This document shows positions 10,220 through 17,476 of a stretch of DNA of 57,008 nt, one piece after another. A program made the translations under genes and the position numbers. Every line of letters begins with the position of its first letter. Position 1 is the stretch's first letter. The notes under the pieces are model-generated. The model saw only the letters and a list, made by a program, of their open reading frames with translations, did not search any database and had not been told where the DNA came from. This DNA comes from an uncultured Coriobacteriaceae bacterium (GTDB lineage: Bacteria > Actinomycetota > Coriobacteriia > Coriobacteriales > Atopobiaceae), in contig CACYWP010000021.1 in NCBI GenBank assembly GCA_902778135.1, positions 1 to 57,008 of the forward strand, in the 5' to 3' direction.

Positions 10220-10663
10220 CTAGTAGGCCACACCGCGCTCGTCCTCGGCAGGTGCGGACTGAGTCGGCCGCTGCTCCTGCTGGTCGCCCTGGGGCAGCAG
10301 GGGGGCCATGGCCAGCCCGGCGCAACCCCTCAGCACGCCAAACAGCAGCGTTGCCACCAGCATCAGTATGACCAGCAGGCGCTTCAGGATTTCCAGCATG
10401 TGCCTCCAGCGGATGGTGCGCGCATCGTCCTGCTGCTCCTCGTGCGGGGGCAGCTCCTCCTCGACGCGATACTCCTGCACGATGGGAGTCGGTTCGGGCA
10501 GCGTGATGAGGTCTGCGCGCGGAGGGGCGCTGAGGGCGCCGGCCAGCGACGTGGCCAGCACGGCGGAGACCGCCGCCTTGCCCACCGCAGCGCCAAGGTC
10601 CTCGGCGTTGGCCAGCTCGTCGTCCTGGGACCGATATGCCCTATCCAGCTCGTCATACGACAT
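10220..10663 (-). CDS. Small membrane protein of unknown function
   Basis: 147 aa from the ATG at 10663. In-frame codons extend further upstream to 10765, but that stretch covers a perfect inverted repeat and a TATAAT, so the shorter start is preferred. The N-terminal half is acidic with an Ala-rich helix. One membrane segment (RLLVILMLVATLLFGVLRG) lies near residues 94-112, followed by a short Gln/Pro-rich tail. It lies 191 bp upstream of the Tat/LAxTG protein on the same strand and may be the first gene of that surface-protein group. No family is recognised. Confidence 0.6.
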   Translation of the reverse strand: MSYDELDRAYRSQDDELANAEDLGAAVGKAAVSAVLATSLAGALSAPPRADLITLPEPTPIVQEYRVEEELPPHEEQQDDARTIRWRHMLEILKRLLVILMLVATLLFGVLRGCAGLAMAPLLPQGDQQEQRPTQSAPAEDERGVAY

Positions 10664-10703
10664 GTGTGCATCCGCCGTCCGCAAACCGCATGCATTGGCA
10701 TCT

Positions 10704-10759
10704 ATTATATGAGCGTGCAGCCGCCTTGGGTCGCGGAAGGTCCCACGACCCAAGGCGGC
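10704..10759 (-). promoter_or_regulatory. Consensus -10 with a perfect 14-bp inverted repeat upstream of it
   Basis: On the minus strand TATAAT occupies 10709-10704, about 40 bases before the start at 10663. Just upstream, 10720-10733 and 10746-10759 are perfect inverted copies (GCCGCCTTGGGTCG and its complement) around a 12-base centre, covering the position where a -35 would sit. No good -35 hexamer is visible. It could be an operator for the downstream gene or a hairpin terminator of the dehydrogenase gene ending at 10829. There is no T-run on either side, which favours the operator reading. Confidence 0.5.
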
Positions 10760-10828
10760 CACCATGACGTTCGGTCGCGCCGTACGGATATGACTCGGGA
10801 AGCGGCAGGGCGCCCGCCAGCCGGAGCG

Positions 10829-11947
10829 CTATCCCTCGAACGGGAAGCGATACGGCAGACCCAGCCTGTCGCGCACCTCGATGATCTCCCTCTGGACCGC
10901 CTCGCCGACGGGAACGCCCTTGTCCTTGCGCTCCTGCCAGACCAGGTACTCCTTCTCCCCTGCCGTGTAGATGCGGTCGTAGCCGGGCGCCTTCTTCGAC
11001 GCGCGCAGCTCGCGGCAGATGTCGCCCGCTATCTTGCGGAAGGTGTCGCGTCCCACGAAGGCCTCCGGGTCGACCACGAAGAAGAAGTGGCCCAGGTGAT
11101 ACATCTCGGGAGAACCGTCGGCGGAGACGCCCGTCAGCGCCTTCATGAACTGACCCCCGGCCAGCGCTGCCGACAGGATCTCGACCACGGCGGCGTAGCC
11201 ATAGCCCTTGTAGCCGCACATCTCGTCGCCCGGGCCGCCGCCCAGGGGCGCCAGGGCCGCCGTGCCATCCACGAGCATCTGCAGAATCTGCTGGGAGTCC
11301 GTCAGCTCGCTGCCATCCTCGGCAACGACCATGCCCGCCGGCGTGGGCTTGCCCTCGCGGGCGTAGTACTCGATCTTGCCGCGCTGCACGATGGAGGTGG
11401 CGCAGTCGATGCAGAACGGGAACTCCTCGTCGGTGGGCAGCGCGAAGGTCAGCGGGTTGGTTCCCATCATGTTCTCGACGCCGAAGGTCGGCGCGATGGA
11501 CGGGCGCGCGTTGGTGCCCACCAGGCCGATCATGCCCTCCTTGCTGGCCATCGTCGCCCAGTACCCTGCGATGCCGAAGTGGGTCGAGTTGCGGATGGCG
11601 CCACCCGCCATGCCATAGGTCCGCGCCTTCTCGATGAGCCTGGTCATCACCTGGTGGCTGGCCACCATGCCCATGCCGTCGTGCGCGTCCGCCACGATGG
11701 TGGTCGGCGTCTCGCGGACGATCTCGAGGTCGGTCGTCGGCAGCAGCGTCCCGTTGACGATGCGGTCGATGTAGATGGGCTTGAAGCGGTTGCAGCCGTG
11801 GCTCTCTATGCCACGCCGGTCGGACTCCAGGAGCACGTCCGCGCAGATGGCGGCCTCATCGCGTGGGACCCCATAGCCGGCGAAGGCATCGATCAGGAAA
11901 TCGTTCATCAGCTCCCATGGAACATACGGCCTGGTCTCGTTCTGCAT
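10829..11947 (-). CDS. Ldh_2 family (malate/L-lactate/ureidoglycolate-type) NAD(P)-dependent dehydrogenase
   Basis: 372 aa from the ATG at 11947 (RBS AGAGAGGGG), close to the usual 330-370 aa for this family. Family features are the N-terminal helices with DRRGIESHGCNRF, then NSTHFGIAGYWA, the NARPSIAPTFG and GTNPLTFALP segments of the nucleotide site, and the C-terminal GYKGYGYAAVVEILSA. These type 2 malate/lactate dehydrogenases are unrelated to the Rossmann LDH/MDH. They reduce 2-oxoacids or oxidise 2-hydroxyacids in the cytosol. Substrate cannot be fixed from sequence; malate, L-lactate, sulfolactate and ureidoglycolate enzymes all occur in the family. It is monocistronic, with no functional link to its neighbours visible. 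Confidence 0.85.
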   Translation of the reverse strand: MQNETRPYVPWELMNDFLIDAFAGYGVPRDEAAICADVLLESDRRGIESHGCNRFKPIYIDRIVNGTLLPTTDLEIVRETPTTIVADAHDGMGMVASHQVMTRLIEKARTYGMAGGAIRNSTHFGIAGYWATMASKEGMIGLVGTNARPSIAPTFGVENMMGTNPLTFALPTDEEFPFCIDCATSIVQRGKIEYYAREGKPTPAGMVVAEDGSELTDSQQILQMLVDGTAALAPLGGGPGDEMCGYKGYGYAAVVEILSAALAGGQFMKALTGVSADGSPEMYHLGHFFFVVDPEAFVGRDTFRKIAGDICRELRASKKAPGYDRIYTAGEKEYLVWQERKDKGVPVGEAVQREIIEVRDRLGLPYRFPFEG

Positions 11948-12206
11948 GGCACACGCCCCTCTCTCCATGGCGCCCAGCGTCGCCAATCCTTGATTACGCA
12001 CACTATACAAGCCCATGACGACAAGCACGCCAGACGGGCCGCGCGTATCTGGCAGGCGGCACCCTGGGGATGCCTCTCACGGGTGGTCGACATGTGACCA
12101 TGACTGTCTCCGTTGGCACGTCCGCCAGGCGGAGGACCATTAATGTCTTCGGCTTTTGGCACCCTTTAGCTGCAGGAATCCCAGACATGCGGACGCTGTG
12201 ACACAA
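11948..12206. other. Intergenic region between divergent dehydrogenase and nrdD genes
   Basis: This stretch separates two divergent genes and holds the upstream region of the dehydrogenase. On the minus strand a TATAGT lies near 12007-12012, without a convincing -35. No ORF with an RBS was found. The nrdD regulatory sites begin at 12207. Confidence 0.4.
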
Positions 12207-12254
12207 CTGCAACATATGGTGCCTTGAAACGATGGCGGACGCAAGGTATGGTAT
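12207..12254 (+). promoter_or_regulatory. nrdD promoter with two NrdR-like boxes 32 bp apart
   Basis: Two 16-bp sites, CTGCAACATATGGTGC (12207-12222) and ACGCAAGGTATGGTAT (12239-12254), match the NrdR consensus acaCwAtATaTwGtgt at 10 and 11 positions by my count. Their starts are exactly 32 bp apart, about three helical turns, which is the phasing known for NrdR box pairs. A promoter fits between them: TTGAAA (12224-12229), 17 bp, TATGGT (12247-12252). Box 2 would cover the -10. NrdR represses ribonucleotide reductase genes when dATP/ATP is high (established for the family). Confidence 0.75.
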
Positions 12255-12315
12255 TCCTCGCACCCGATGCGCGGCAACTCGCATCGGGACATCCATCTGT
12301 ATCCAAGGAGTCCGC

Positions 12316-14343
12316 ATGTCGCCCGTGATGTATCCCACCTCCATCGTCAAGCGCGATGGGTCGCTCACCAGCTTCGACCAGTCCAAGATCACCGCAGCCA
12401 TCGAGAAGGCAGGGGAGGCTACCGGGGAGTTCGGCCCCGACGAGGCCATCATCCTGTCCGGCCAGGTGTGCAAGGTAGTCGCGCACCGCTTCCAGGGCGC
12501 CTCCCCCACCGTCGAGGAAATCCAGGACATCGTCGAGCAGACCCTCATCACGGCCAATCACTTCGAGACCGCACGCGCCTACATCGTGTACCGCGAGAAG
12601 CGCAACCAGACCCGCCGCGACCGCGAGACCTACATCGACGTCACCAGCTCGGTCAACGAGTACCTCTCCCGTGCGGACTGGCGCGTCAACGCCAACGCCA
12701 ACCAGGGCTACTCCCTGGGCGGCCTCATCCTCAACGTGTCGGGCAAGGTCATCGCCAACTACTGGCTGTCCCACATCTACCCGCCCGCCGTGGGCGACGC
12801 GCACCGCAGCGGCTCGGTGCACATCCACGACCTGGACATGCTGTCGGGCTACTGCGCCGGCTGGAGCCTGCGCACCCTGCTCAACGAGGGCTTCAACGGC
12901 GTCCCCAACAAGGTCGAGTCGGCTCCCCCCAAGCACCTCGGCGCCGCCATCGGCCAGATGGTCAACTTCCTCGGCACCCTGCAGAACGAGTGGGCCGGCG
13001 CCCAGGCGTTCAGCTCCACCGACACCTACCTCGCGCCTTTCGTGCGCGTCGACCACCTCACCTACGAGGAGGTCAAGCAGGAGATGCAGGGCTTCGTCTA
13101 CAACATGAACGTCCCGTCCCGCTGGGGCACCCAGACCCCCTTCTCCAACCTCACCTTCGACTGGACCTGCCCGGAGGACATCCGCAACCAGGTGCCGCTG
13201 GTGGGTGGCGAGCCGGTGGACTTCACCTACGGCGACCTGCAGGAAGAGATGGACATGATCAACCAGGCCTTCATCGAGGTCATGACCGAGGGCGACGCCC
13301 GCGGGCGCGTGTTCACCTTCCCCATCCCCACCTACAACATCACCAAGGACTTCCCCTGGGACTCCGAGAACGCCATGCGCATGTTCGAGATGACGGCGAA
13401 GTACGGCCTGCCCTACTTCCAGAACTTCGTCAACTCCGACCTCGAACCGCACATGGTGCGCAGCATGTGCTGCCGCCTGCAGCTGGACCTGCGCGAGCTG
13501 CTGAAGCGCGGCAACGGCCTGTTCGGCTCGGCCGAGCAGACGGGCTCCATCGGCGTGGTCACGATGAACATGGCGCGCCTGGGGTACAAGCACAAGGGCA
13601 ACGAGGGGGCCCTCCTCGACGAGCTCGACTACCTGCTCGTCCTGGCCAAGACCTCCCTGGAGCTCAAGCGCAAGGAGATCCAGCGCCTCATCGACGCGGG
13701 GCTGTTCCCCTACACCAAGCGCTACCTGGGGACGCTGCGCAACCACTTCTCCACCATCGGCGTCAACGGCATGAACGAGATGATCCGCAACTTCAGCGAG
13801 GACGCCTATGACATCACCGACCCCGAGGGTCGTGCCATGGCCATCCGCGTGCTCGACCACGTGCGCGAGAAGATGGTCGAGTTCCAGGAGGAGACCGGCC
13901 ACATGTACAACCTCGAGGCCACGCCGGCCGAGGGTACCACCTACCGCTTTGCCCGCGAGGACCTCAAGCGCTATCCCGACATCATCCAGGCCGGCACGCC
14001 GAAGGAGCCGTACTACACCAACTCGTCCCAGCTGCCCGTCGGTTACACGACCGACCCGTTCCAGGCGTTGGGCGAGCAGGAGGAGCTGCAGAAGAAGTAC
14101 ACCGGCGGCACCGTGCTGCACCTGTACCTGGGCGAGCGTGTCAGCAGTGCCGAGGCCTGCAAGCAGCTGGTGCGCAGGTCGCTGGAGAACTTCCGCCTGC
14201 CCTACATCACGGTGACCCCGACGTTCTCCATCTGCCCGAAGCATGGCTACATCGCCGGCGAGCACACCTACTGCCCCATCTGCGACGAGGAGCTGGTCCT
14301 GTCCAAGCGCAAGACGCTGGAGGTGAGGCGCGCGTCGATGTAG
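12316..14343 (+). CDS. nrdD: Anaerobic (class III) ribonucleoside-triphosphate reductase, catalytic part without glycyl-radical loop
   Basis: 675 aa from the ATG at 12316 with RBS CAAGGAG 5 bases upstream. An ATP-cone fills residues 1-95 (SIVKRDGSLTSFDQSKI). The ten-stranded barrel follows, with catalytic-type cysteines in LSGYCAGWSLRTL (C180) and VRSMCCRLQLD (C385/C386). The C-terminal zinc motif is TFSICPKHGY...CPIC (C640, C653, C656). Canonical NrdD then continues within about ten residues to RVxGYxxP, the glycyl-radical loop. Here the chain ends with RRASM and a stop, and the loop is found in the next gene (14502-14699). The enzyme reduces NTPs to dNTPs without oxygen, and needs that glycyl radical, generated by NrdG. 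Confidence 0.93.
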   Translation: MSPVMYPTSIVKRDGSLTSFDQSKITAAIEKAGEATGEFGPDEAIILSGQVCKVVAHRFQGASPTVEEIQDIVEQTLITANHFETARAYIVYREKRNQTRRDRETYIDVTSSVNEYLSRADWRVNANANQGYSLGGLILNVSGKVIANYWLSHIYPPAVGDAHRSGSVHIHDLDMLSGYCAGWSLRTLLNEGFNGVPNKVESAPPKHLGAAIGQMVNFLGTLQNEWAGAQAFSSTDTYLAPFVRVDHLTYEEVKQEMQGFVYNMNVPSRWGTQTPFSNLTFDWTCPEDIRNQVPLVGGEPVDFTYGDLQEEMDMINQAFIEVMTEGDARGRVFTFPIPTYNITKDFPWDSENAMRMFEMTAKYGLPYFQNFVNSDLEPHMVRSMCCRLQLDLRELLKRGNGLFGSAEQTGSIGVVTMNMARLGYKHKGNEGALLDELDYLLVLAKTSLELKRKEIQRLIDAGLFPYTKRYLGTLRNHFSTIGVNGMNEMIRNFSEDAYDITDPEGRAMAIRVLDHVREKMVEFQEETGHMYNLEATPAEGTTYRFAREDLKRYPDIIQAGTPKEPYYTNSSQLPVGYTTDPFQALGEQEELQKKYTGGTVLHLYLGERVSSAEACKQLVRRSLENFRLPYITVTPTFSICPKHGYIAGEHTYCPICDEELVLSKRKTLEVRRASM

Positions 14344-14430
14344 GAGGACGCAGGTGCCTGTCCCCGCGGATGGGCCCATACCGACGCGGAATCATGCGTC
14401 TGTAGTCGAAATTGATTCGATTGGCACTAG

Positions 14431-14478
14431 ACACCACATATGGTATATGGTTAAGATACTGGATACCAAATATGGCAG
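14431..14478 (+). promoter_or_regulatory. Second NrdR-like box pair, 32 bp apart, upstream of the glycyl-radical gene
   Basis: ACACCACATATGGTAT (14431-14446) and ATACCAAATATGGCAG (14463-14478) match the NrdR consensus at about 12 and 9 positions. They share TATGG and the 32-bp start-to-start spacing with the pair upstream of nrdD. In the geometry of the nrdD promoter, the -10 would be TATGGC (14471-14476) with a weak -35 (TGGTTA, 14448-14453). An alternative is TTGGCA (14421-14426), 17 bp, TATATG (14444-14449). The site implies separate control of the small gene, not only readthrough from nrdD. Confidence 0.65.
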
Positions 14479-14501
14479 TATCACCAAGAAATGAGGCACC
14501 C

Positions 14502-14699
14502 ATGGTCAACAAGAGCGAACTCACCACCAACGGCGTGATCATCGATGGCGTCGAGCTCTCCAACGACGAGCGCCAGCCCTGCGAGGTCTGGACCCGCGTC
14601 ATGGGCTACTATCGTCCCGTCTCCTTCTACAACACGGGCAAGAAGGGCGAGTTCCACGAGCGCGTGGAGTTCGTGGAGCCGGGAAAGTGCTGCGCATAG
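14502..14699 (+). CDS. Stand-alone glycyl-radical domain protein of class III ribonucleotide reductase
   Basis: 65 aa from the ATG at 14502, with RBS GAGG just upstream. Residues 27-53 read CEVWTRVMGYYRP followed by FYNTGKKGEF and HER, which is the C-terminal glycyl-radical domain of NrdD (RVxGYxRP, then N-GK-EF); the radical glycine should be G35. Residues 1-26 are an N-terminal extension (GVIIDGVELSNDERQP). The tail ends GKCCA. The upstream nrdD lacks exactly this part, so the protein probably docks on NrdD to supply the radical in trans, as GrcA/YfiD does for damaged pyruvate formate-lyase (analogy, inferred). Non-coding sequence with NrdR-like boxes lies between the genes, so a simple frameshift does not explain the split. 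Confidence 0.85.
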   Translation: MVNKSELTTNGVIIDGVELSNDERQPCEVWTRVMGYYRPVSFYNTGKKGEFHERVEFVEPGKCCA

Positions 14700-14722
14700 C
14701 TAGTTGCATCACAAAGTGACGG

Positions 14723-14765
14723 GGATGCTCCCCGAGCCACATCTGCGGTGGTTCGGGGAGCATCC
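14723..14765 (+). terminator. Strong hairpin between glycyl-radical gene and nrdG
   Basis: 14723-14740 and 14748-14765 form an 18-bp stem with a single G-U pair and a 7-base loop, followed by TTTC. It lies 23 bases after the stop of the small gene and 23 bases before the nrdG start. The T-run is short, so it may act as a partial terminator that lowers nrdG expression relative to the reductase parts, or as a 3' stabiliser. Confidence 0.65.
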
Positions 14766-14788
14766 TTTCAAGCAGGGAGGTACCACCC

Positions 14789-15478
14789 ATGGCCAAGCCA
14801 CATCTTCTTATAGGGGGCATCGCCCCGTTCTCCACCGTGGACTGGCCGGGCAAGCTCGCCTGCGTGGCATTTCTCGCTGGATGCCCCTGGCGCTGTCCCT
14901 ACTGCCAGAACCACGAGCTGCAGTCGCCCGATGCGGCGACCGCCACGGAGGAGGGCCTCTTCGCCTTGCTGGAGCAGCGGCGAGGGCTGCTTGACGGCGT
15001 GGTCTTCTCGGGCGGAGAGCCTCTGGCGCAGGAGACGGTCATCGATGCGGCCCGTCGCGCCCGCGAGATGGGCTTCTTGGTGGGCCTGCACACCTGCGGC
15101 GCCTACCCCGAGCGCCTGCGGCAGATCCTGCCCCACACCGACTGGGTGGGGCTTGACGTGAAGGCACCTTGGAAGACCTACGACCTCGTCACGCGCGCAC
15201 CGGGCAGCGGCAGGCGCGCGCAGGAGAGCCTCGAGCTGATATTGGCCGCTGGCGTGGCGCTGGAGACCCGCACCACCTGGCACCCCGCACTGCTCTCCCC
15301 CGCCGACATCACCGCAATCGCCCACGACCTTGCCGCGCGCGGCGTCGAGAGCTGGTCCGTTCAGGCCTATCGCGCGACCGGCACCACCGGCGAGCTTCCC
15401 GACGAGACGGTCTACCCCTCCGAAGTCCCCGACGACCTCCCTGGCCTCTTCAAGACCTACGAGTTCCGTCGGGCATGA
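14789..15478 (+). CDS. nrdG: Anaerobic ribonucleotide reductase activating protein (radical SAM)
   Basis: 229 aa from the ATG at 14789, RBS AGGGAGG. The radical-SAM cluster motif is CPWRCPYC (CX3CX2C, residues 32-39). It is followed by the SAM-binding GGEP in VFSGGEPL and a core like that of the NrdG2/TIGR02495 group (IGGIAPFSTVDWPGK at the start; DWVGLDVKAPW). The protein transfers an electron from its [4Fe-4S] cluster to S-adenosylmethionine and forms the glycyl radical. Here its target would be the separate 65-residue protein encoded just upstream. The gene sits behind a hairpin with no obvious promoter of its own. Confidence 0.92.
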   Translation: MAKPHLLIGGIAPFSTVDWPGKLACVAFLAGCPWRCPYCQNHELQSPDAATATEEGLFALLEQRRGLLDGVVFSGGEPLAQETVIDAARRAREMGFLVGLHTCGAYPERLRQILPHTDWVGLDVKAPWKTYDLVTRAPGSGRRAQESLELILAAGVALETRTTWHPALLSPADITAIAHDLAARGVESWSVQAYRATGTTGELPDETVYPSEVPDDLPGLFKTYEFRRA

Positions 15479-15575
15479 CGCGAGGGCCCTGCCCCAACCG
15501 CCCTGCGACACGCGTCTTGCTATCATGTCCAGTCAGCGGCAGTGACACGTCGGAGCTCTGGACTGGACGATTCCC

Positions 15576-17204
15576 ATGGCATGGTATGACGAGGCGGTCT
15601 TCTATCACATCTATCCCCTAGGCCTCACGGGAGCACCAAAGCTCAACGACTACGGCGAGCCGGTGCACCGCCTGCCCAAACTGCTTCCCTGGATCGACCA
15701 CATCAGGCGCCTGGGGTGCACCGCCCTCTACATCGGGCCACTCTTCCAGTCGGTCGGGCATGGCTATGAGACCACCGACTACCGGATGCTCGACTCGCGC
15801 CTGGGCACCAACGACGACCTGGTCGCCTTCGTCGCGGCATGCCACGAGGCGGGACTGAGGGTCATCTTCGACGGCGTGTTCAACCACACGGGCCGCGACT
15901 TCTTTGCCTTTCAGGACATCCGGTCCAAGCGCGAGGGGTCGGCGTACCGCGACTGGTACTGCAACGTCAACTTCTGGGGCAACAACGAGTATGGCGACGG
16001 GTTCTCGTACGACACCTGGGGTGGGTACGACCTGTTGGCCAAGCTCAACCAGCGCAACCCCGCCGTGCGCGACTACATCTGCGACGTCGTGCGGTTCTGG
16101 ATCGACGAGTTCGACGTGGACGGCATCCGCCTCGACGCGGCCGACGTGCTGGACTTCGAGTTCATGAAGTCCCTGCGCCAGACCGTCGACGCCGCAAAGC
16201 CCGACTTCTGGCTGATGGGAGAGGTCATCCACGGCGACTACGCGCGATGGGCCAACGAGCGCACGCTGCACAGCGTCACCGACTACGCCCTGCACAAGGC
16301 CTTCTTCAGCGCCCACAACGACCACAACTACTTCGAGATCGCCCACACGGTCCGACGCACGATGGGCATGGTCCCCGCACACATCAAGCTCTACAACTTC
16401 GTGGACAACCACGACGTGGAGCGCATCAGCACCAAGCTGAGGAACAAGGCACACTACCTGCCCGTCCACATCCTGCTCTACACCCTGCCGGGCATCCCGT
16501 CACTCTACTATGGCAGCGAGTTCGGCATCGAGGGCAAGAAGGAGCGCTACTCCGACGACTCGCTGCGCCCCGCCATCGACCTTGCGACCCATGCGGACGA
16601 CTACGACACCAATCCCTGCACGAGGCTGATCGCCGCACTGGGCGCCATCCATGCCGCACACGTCGCGGACCTTGCCTGGGGCTCCTATCGCGAGCTGGCC
16701 CTCACCACCGAGCAGTATGCCTTCGGCCGCGGCAGCCTCATCGTCGCCGTCAACAACGCCGAGCACGAGGCCACTGTCGAGGTGGCCGCGGACGCCCCGG
16801 CCTACACCGGGCTGTTGGGTGGCACACGCCTGGAGACCAAGGACGGCAGGCTGCGCATCGCGCTCCCCGCCTGCGGTGGCGAGGTGTTCGCCCCGCAGGA
16901 GGGTCCGGCAGAGGCGGTCGACCCCGACGTCGCACGGCTCTTCAGGGAGCGCCAGGAGGCGGAGCAACGTGCCATCGAGGCCTCCAGGAAACAGGCAGCC
17001 GAGCGGCTCGCGGCAGCAGGCAAGGCGCTTGATGCGGTGGAGGTCCCCGACATTGCGCTCGAGGACATGAGCGTCGAGCAGCTGCAGGCGACCATCCTGG
17101 CAAAGATGGCCAAGAACGGCCCGGTGACCGACCAGATGCGTCGGGACGTCGAGGCCAACGTCTGGCACGACTCCCTGGTCAGCTGGGCCAGAAGCTTCCG
17201 GTAG
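15576..17204 (+). CDS. GH13 alpha-amylase family glycosidase, cytosolic
   Basis: 542 aa. GH13 conserved regions are present in order: DGVFNHTGRD (region I), VDGIRLDAAD with nucleophile D187, LMGEVIHGD with acid/base E216, and FVDNHDVERI with D280. There is no signal peptide, so it acts in the cytosol, probably on short alpha-glucans or malto-oligosaccharides. After a beta-sandwich region (about 385-445), the C-terminus from about 448 is a charged helical extension (FRERQEAEQRAIEASRKQAA) not usual for the family. It is followed after 272 bp by a carbohydrate ABC importer, which suggests that it processes the imported sugar. Exact specificity cannot be read. The RBS is weak. Confidence 0.88.
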   Translation: MAWYDEAVFYHIYPLGLTGAPKLNDYGEPVHRLPKLLPWIDHIRRLGCTALYIGPLFQSVGHGYETTDYRMLDSRLGTNDDLVAFVAACHEAGLRVIFDGVFNHTGRDFFAFQDIRSKREGSAYRDWYCNVNFWGNNEYGDGFSYDTWGGYDLLAKLNQRNPAVRDYICDVVRFWIDEFDVDGIRLDAADVLDFEFMKSLRQTVDAAKPDFWLMGEVIHGDYARWANERTLHSVTDYALHKAFFSAHNDHNYFEIAHTVRRTMGMVPAHIKLYNFVDNHDVERISTKLRNKAHYLPVHILLYTLPGIPSLYYGSEFGIEGKKERYSDDSLRPAIDLATHADDYDTNPCTRLIAALGAIHAAHVADLAWGSYRELALTTEQYAFGRGSLIVAVNNAEHEATVEVAADAPAYTGLLGGTRLETKDGRLRIALPACGGEVFAPQEGPAEAVDPDVARLFRERQEAEQRAIEASRKQAAERLAAAGKALDAVEVPDIALEDMSVEQLQATILAKMAKNGPVTDQMRRDVEANVWHDSLVSWARSFR

Positions 17205-17394
17205 CGGGACACAGAGGGACGATTCCCGAACCTCGAACCCCTGCCCATAGGGGGCATCACCCGTCATACACCGTTGACTGGGTGGGCATGATGCGACAGG
17301 CGGACGCGGGCAGAACCGGCCTTCCGCGCGCAGTCAGCCGGCAAGGCATCCCATCCCACAGCTCGTTACCTACCTGCAACCGTATCGGCGGGAA

Positions 17395-17419
17395 CATATG
17401 CGCATATGAATCGTACAAT
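17395..17419 (+). promoter_or_regulatory. Promoter region with 14-bp palindrome upstream of the ABC transporter operon
   Basis: CATATGCGCATATG (17395-17408) is a perfect 14-bp palindrome immediately upstream of TACAAT (17414-17419), a near-consensus -10 placed 57 bases before the first transporter gene. No strong -35 is visible. The palindrome would occupy the spacer and -35 edge, so it is a good candidate operator for a sugar-responsive regulator encoded elsewhere. Confidence 0.5.
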
Positions 17420-17476
17420 TGGGGACGGTCTGGAGGCCCGGGCGCACATCATGCGCCCCACACGAGGAAAAGGCTT

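Noticed and set aside
12166..14379. Minus-strand open frame of 737 codons opposite nrdD
   Set aside because: nrdD is certain from its motifs; the opposite frame has a biased composition and no domain.
12316..14699. Interpretation of the NrdD split as a simple frameshift or programmed recoding
   Set aside because: About 158 bp with regulatory boxes and a new RBS separate the parts, and the intervening frames show no NrdD-like residues.
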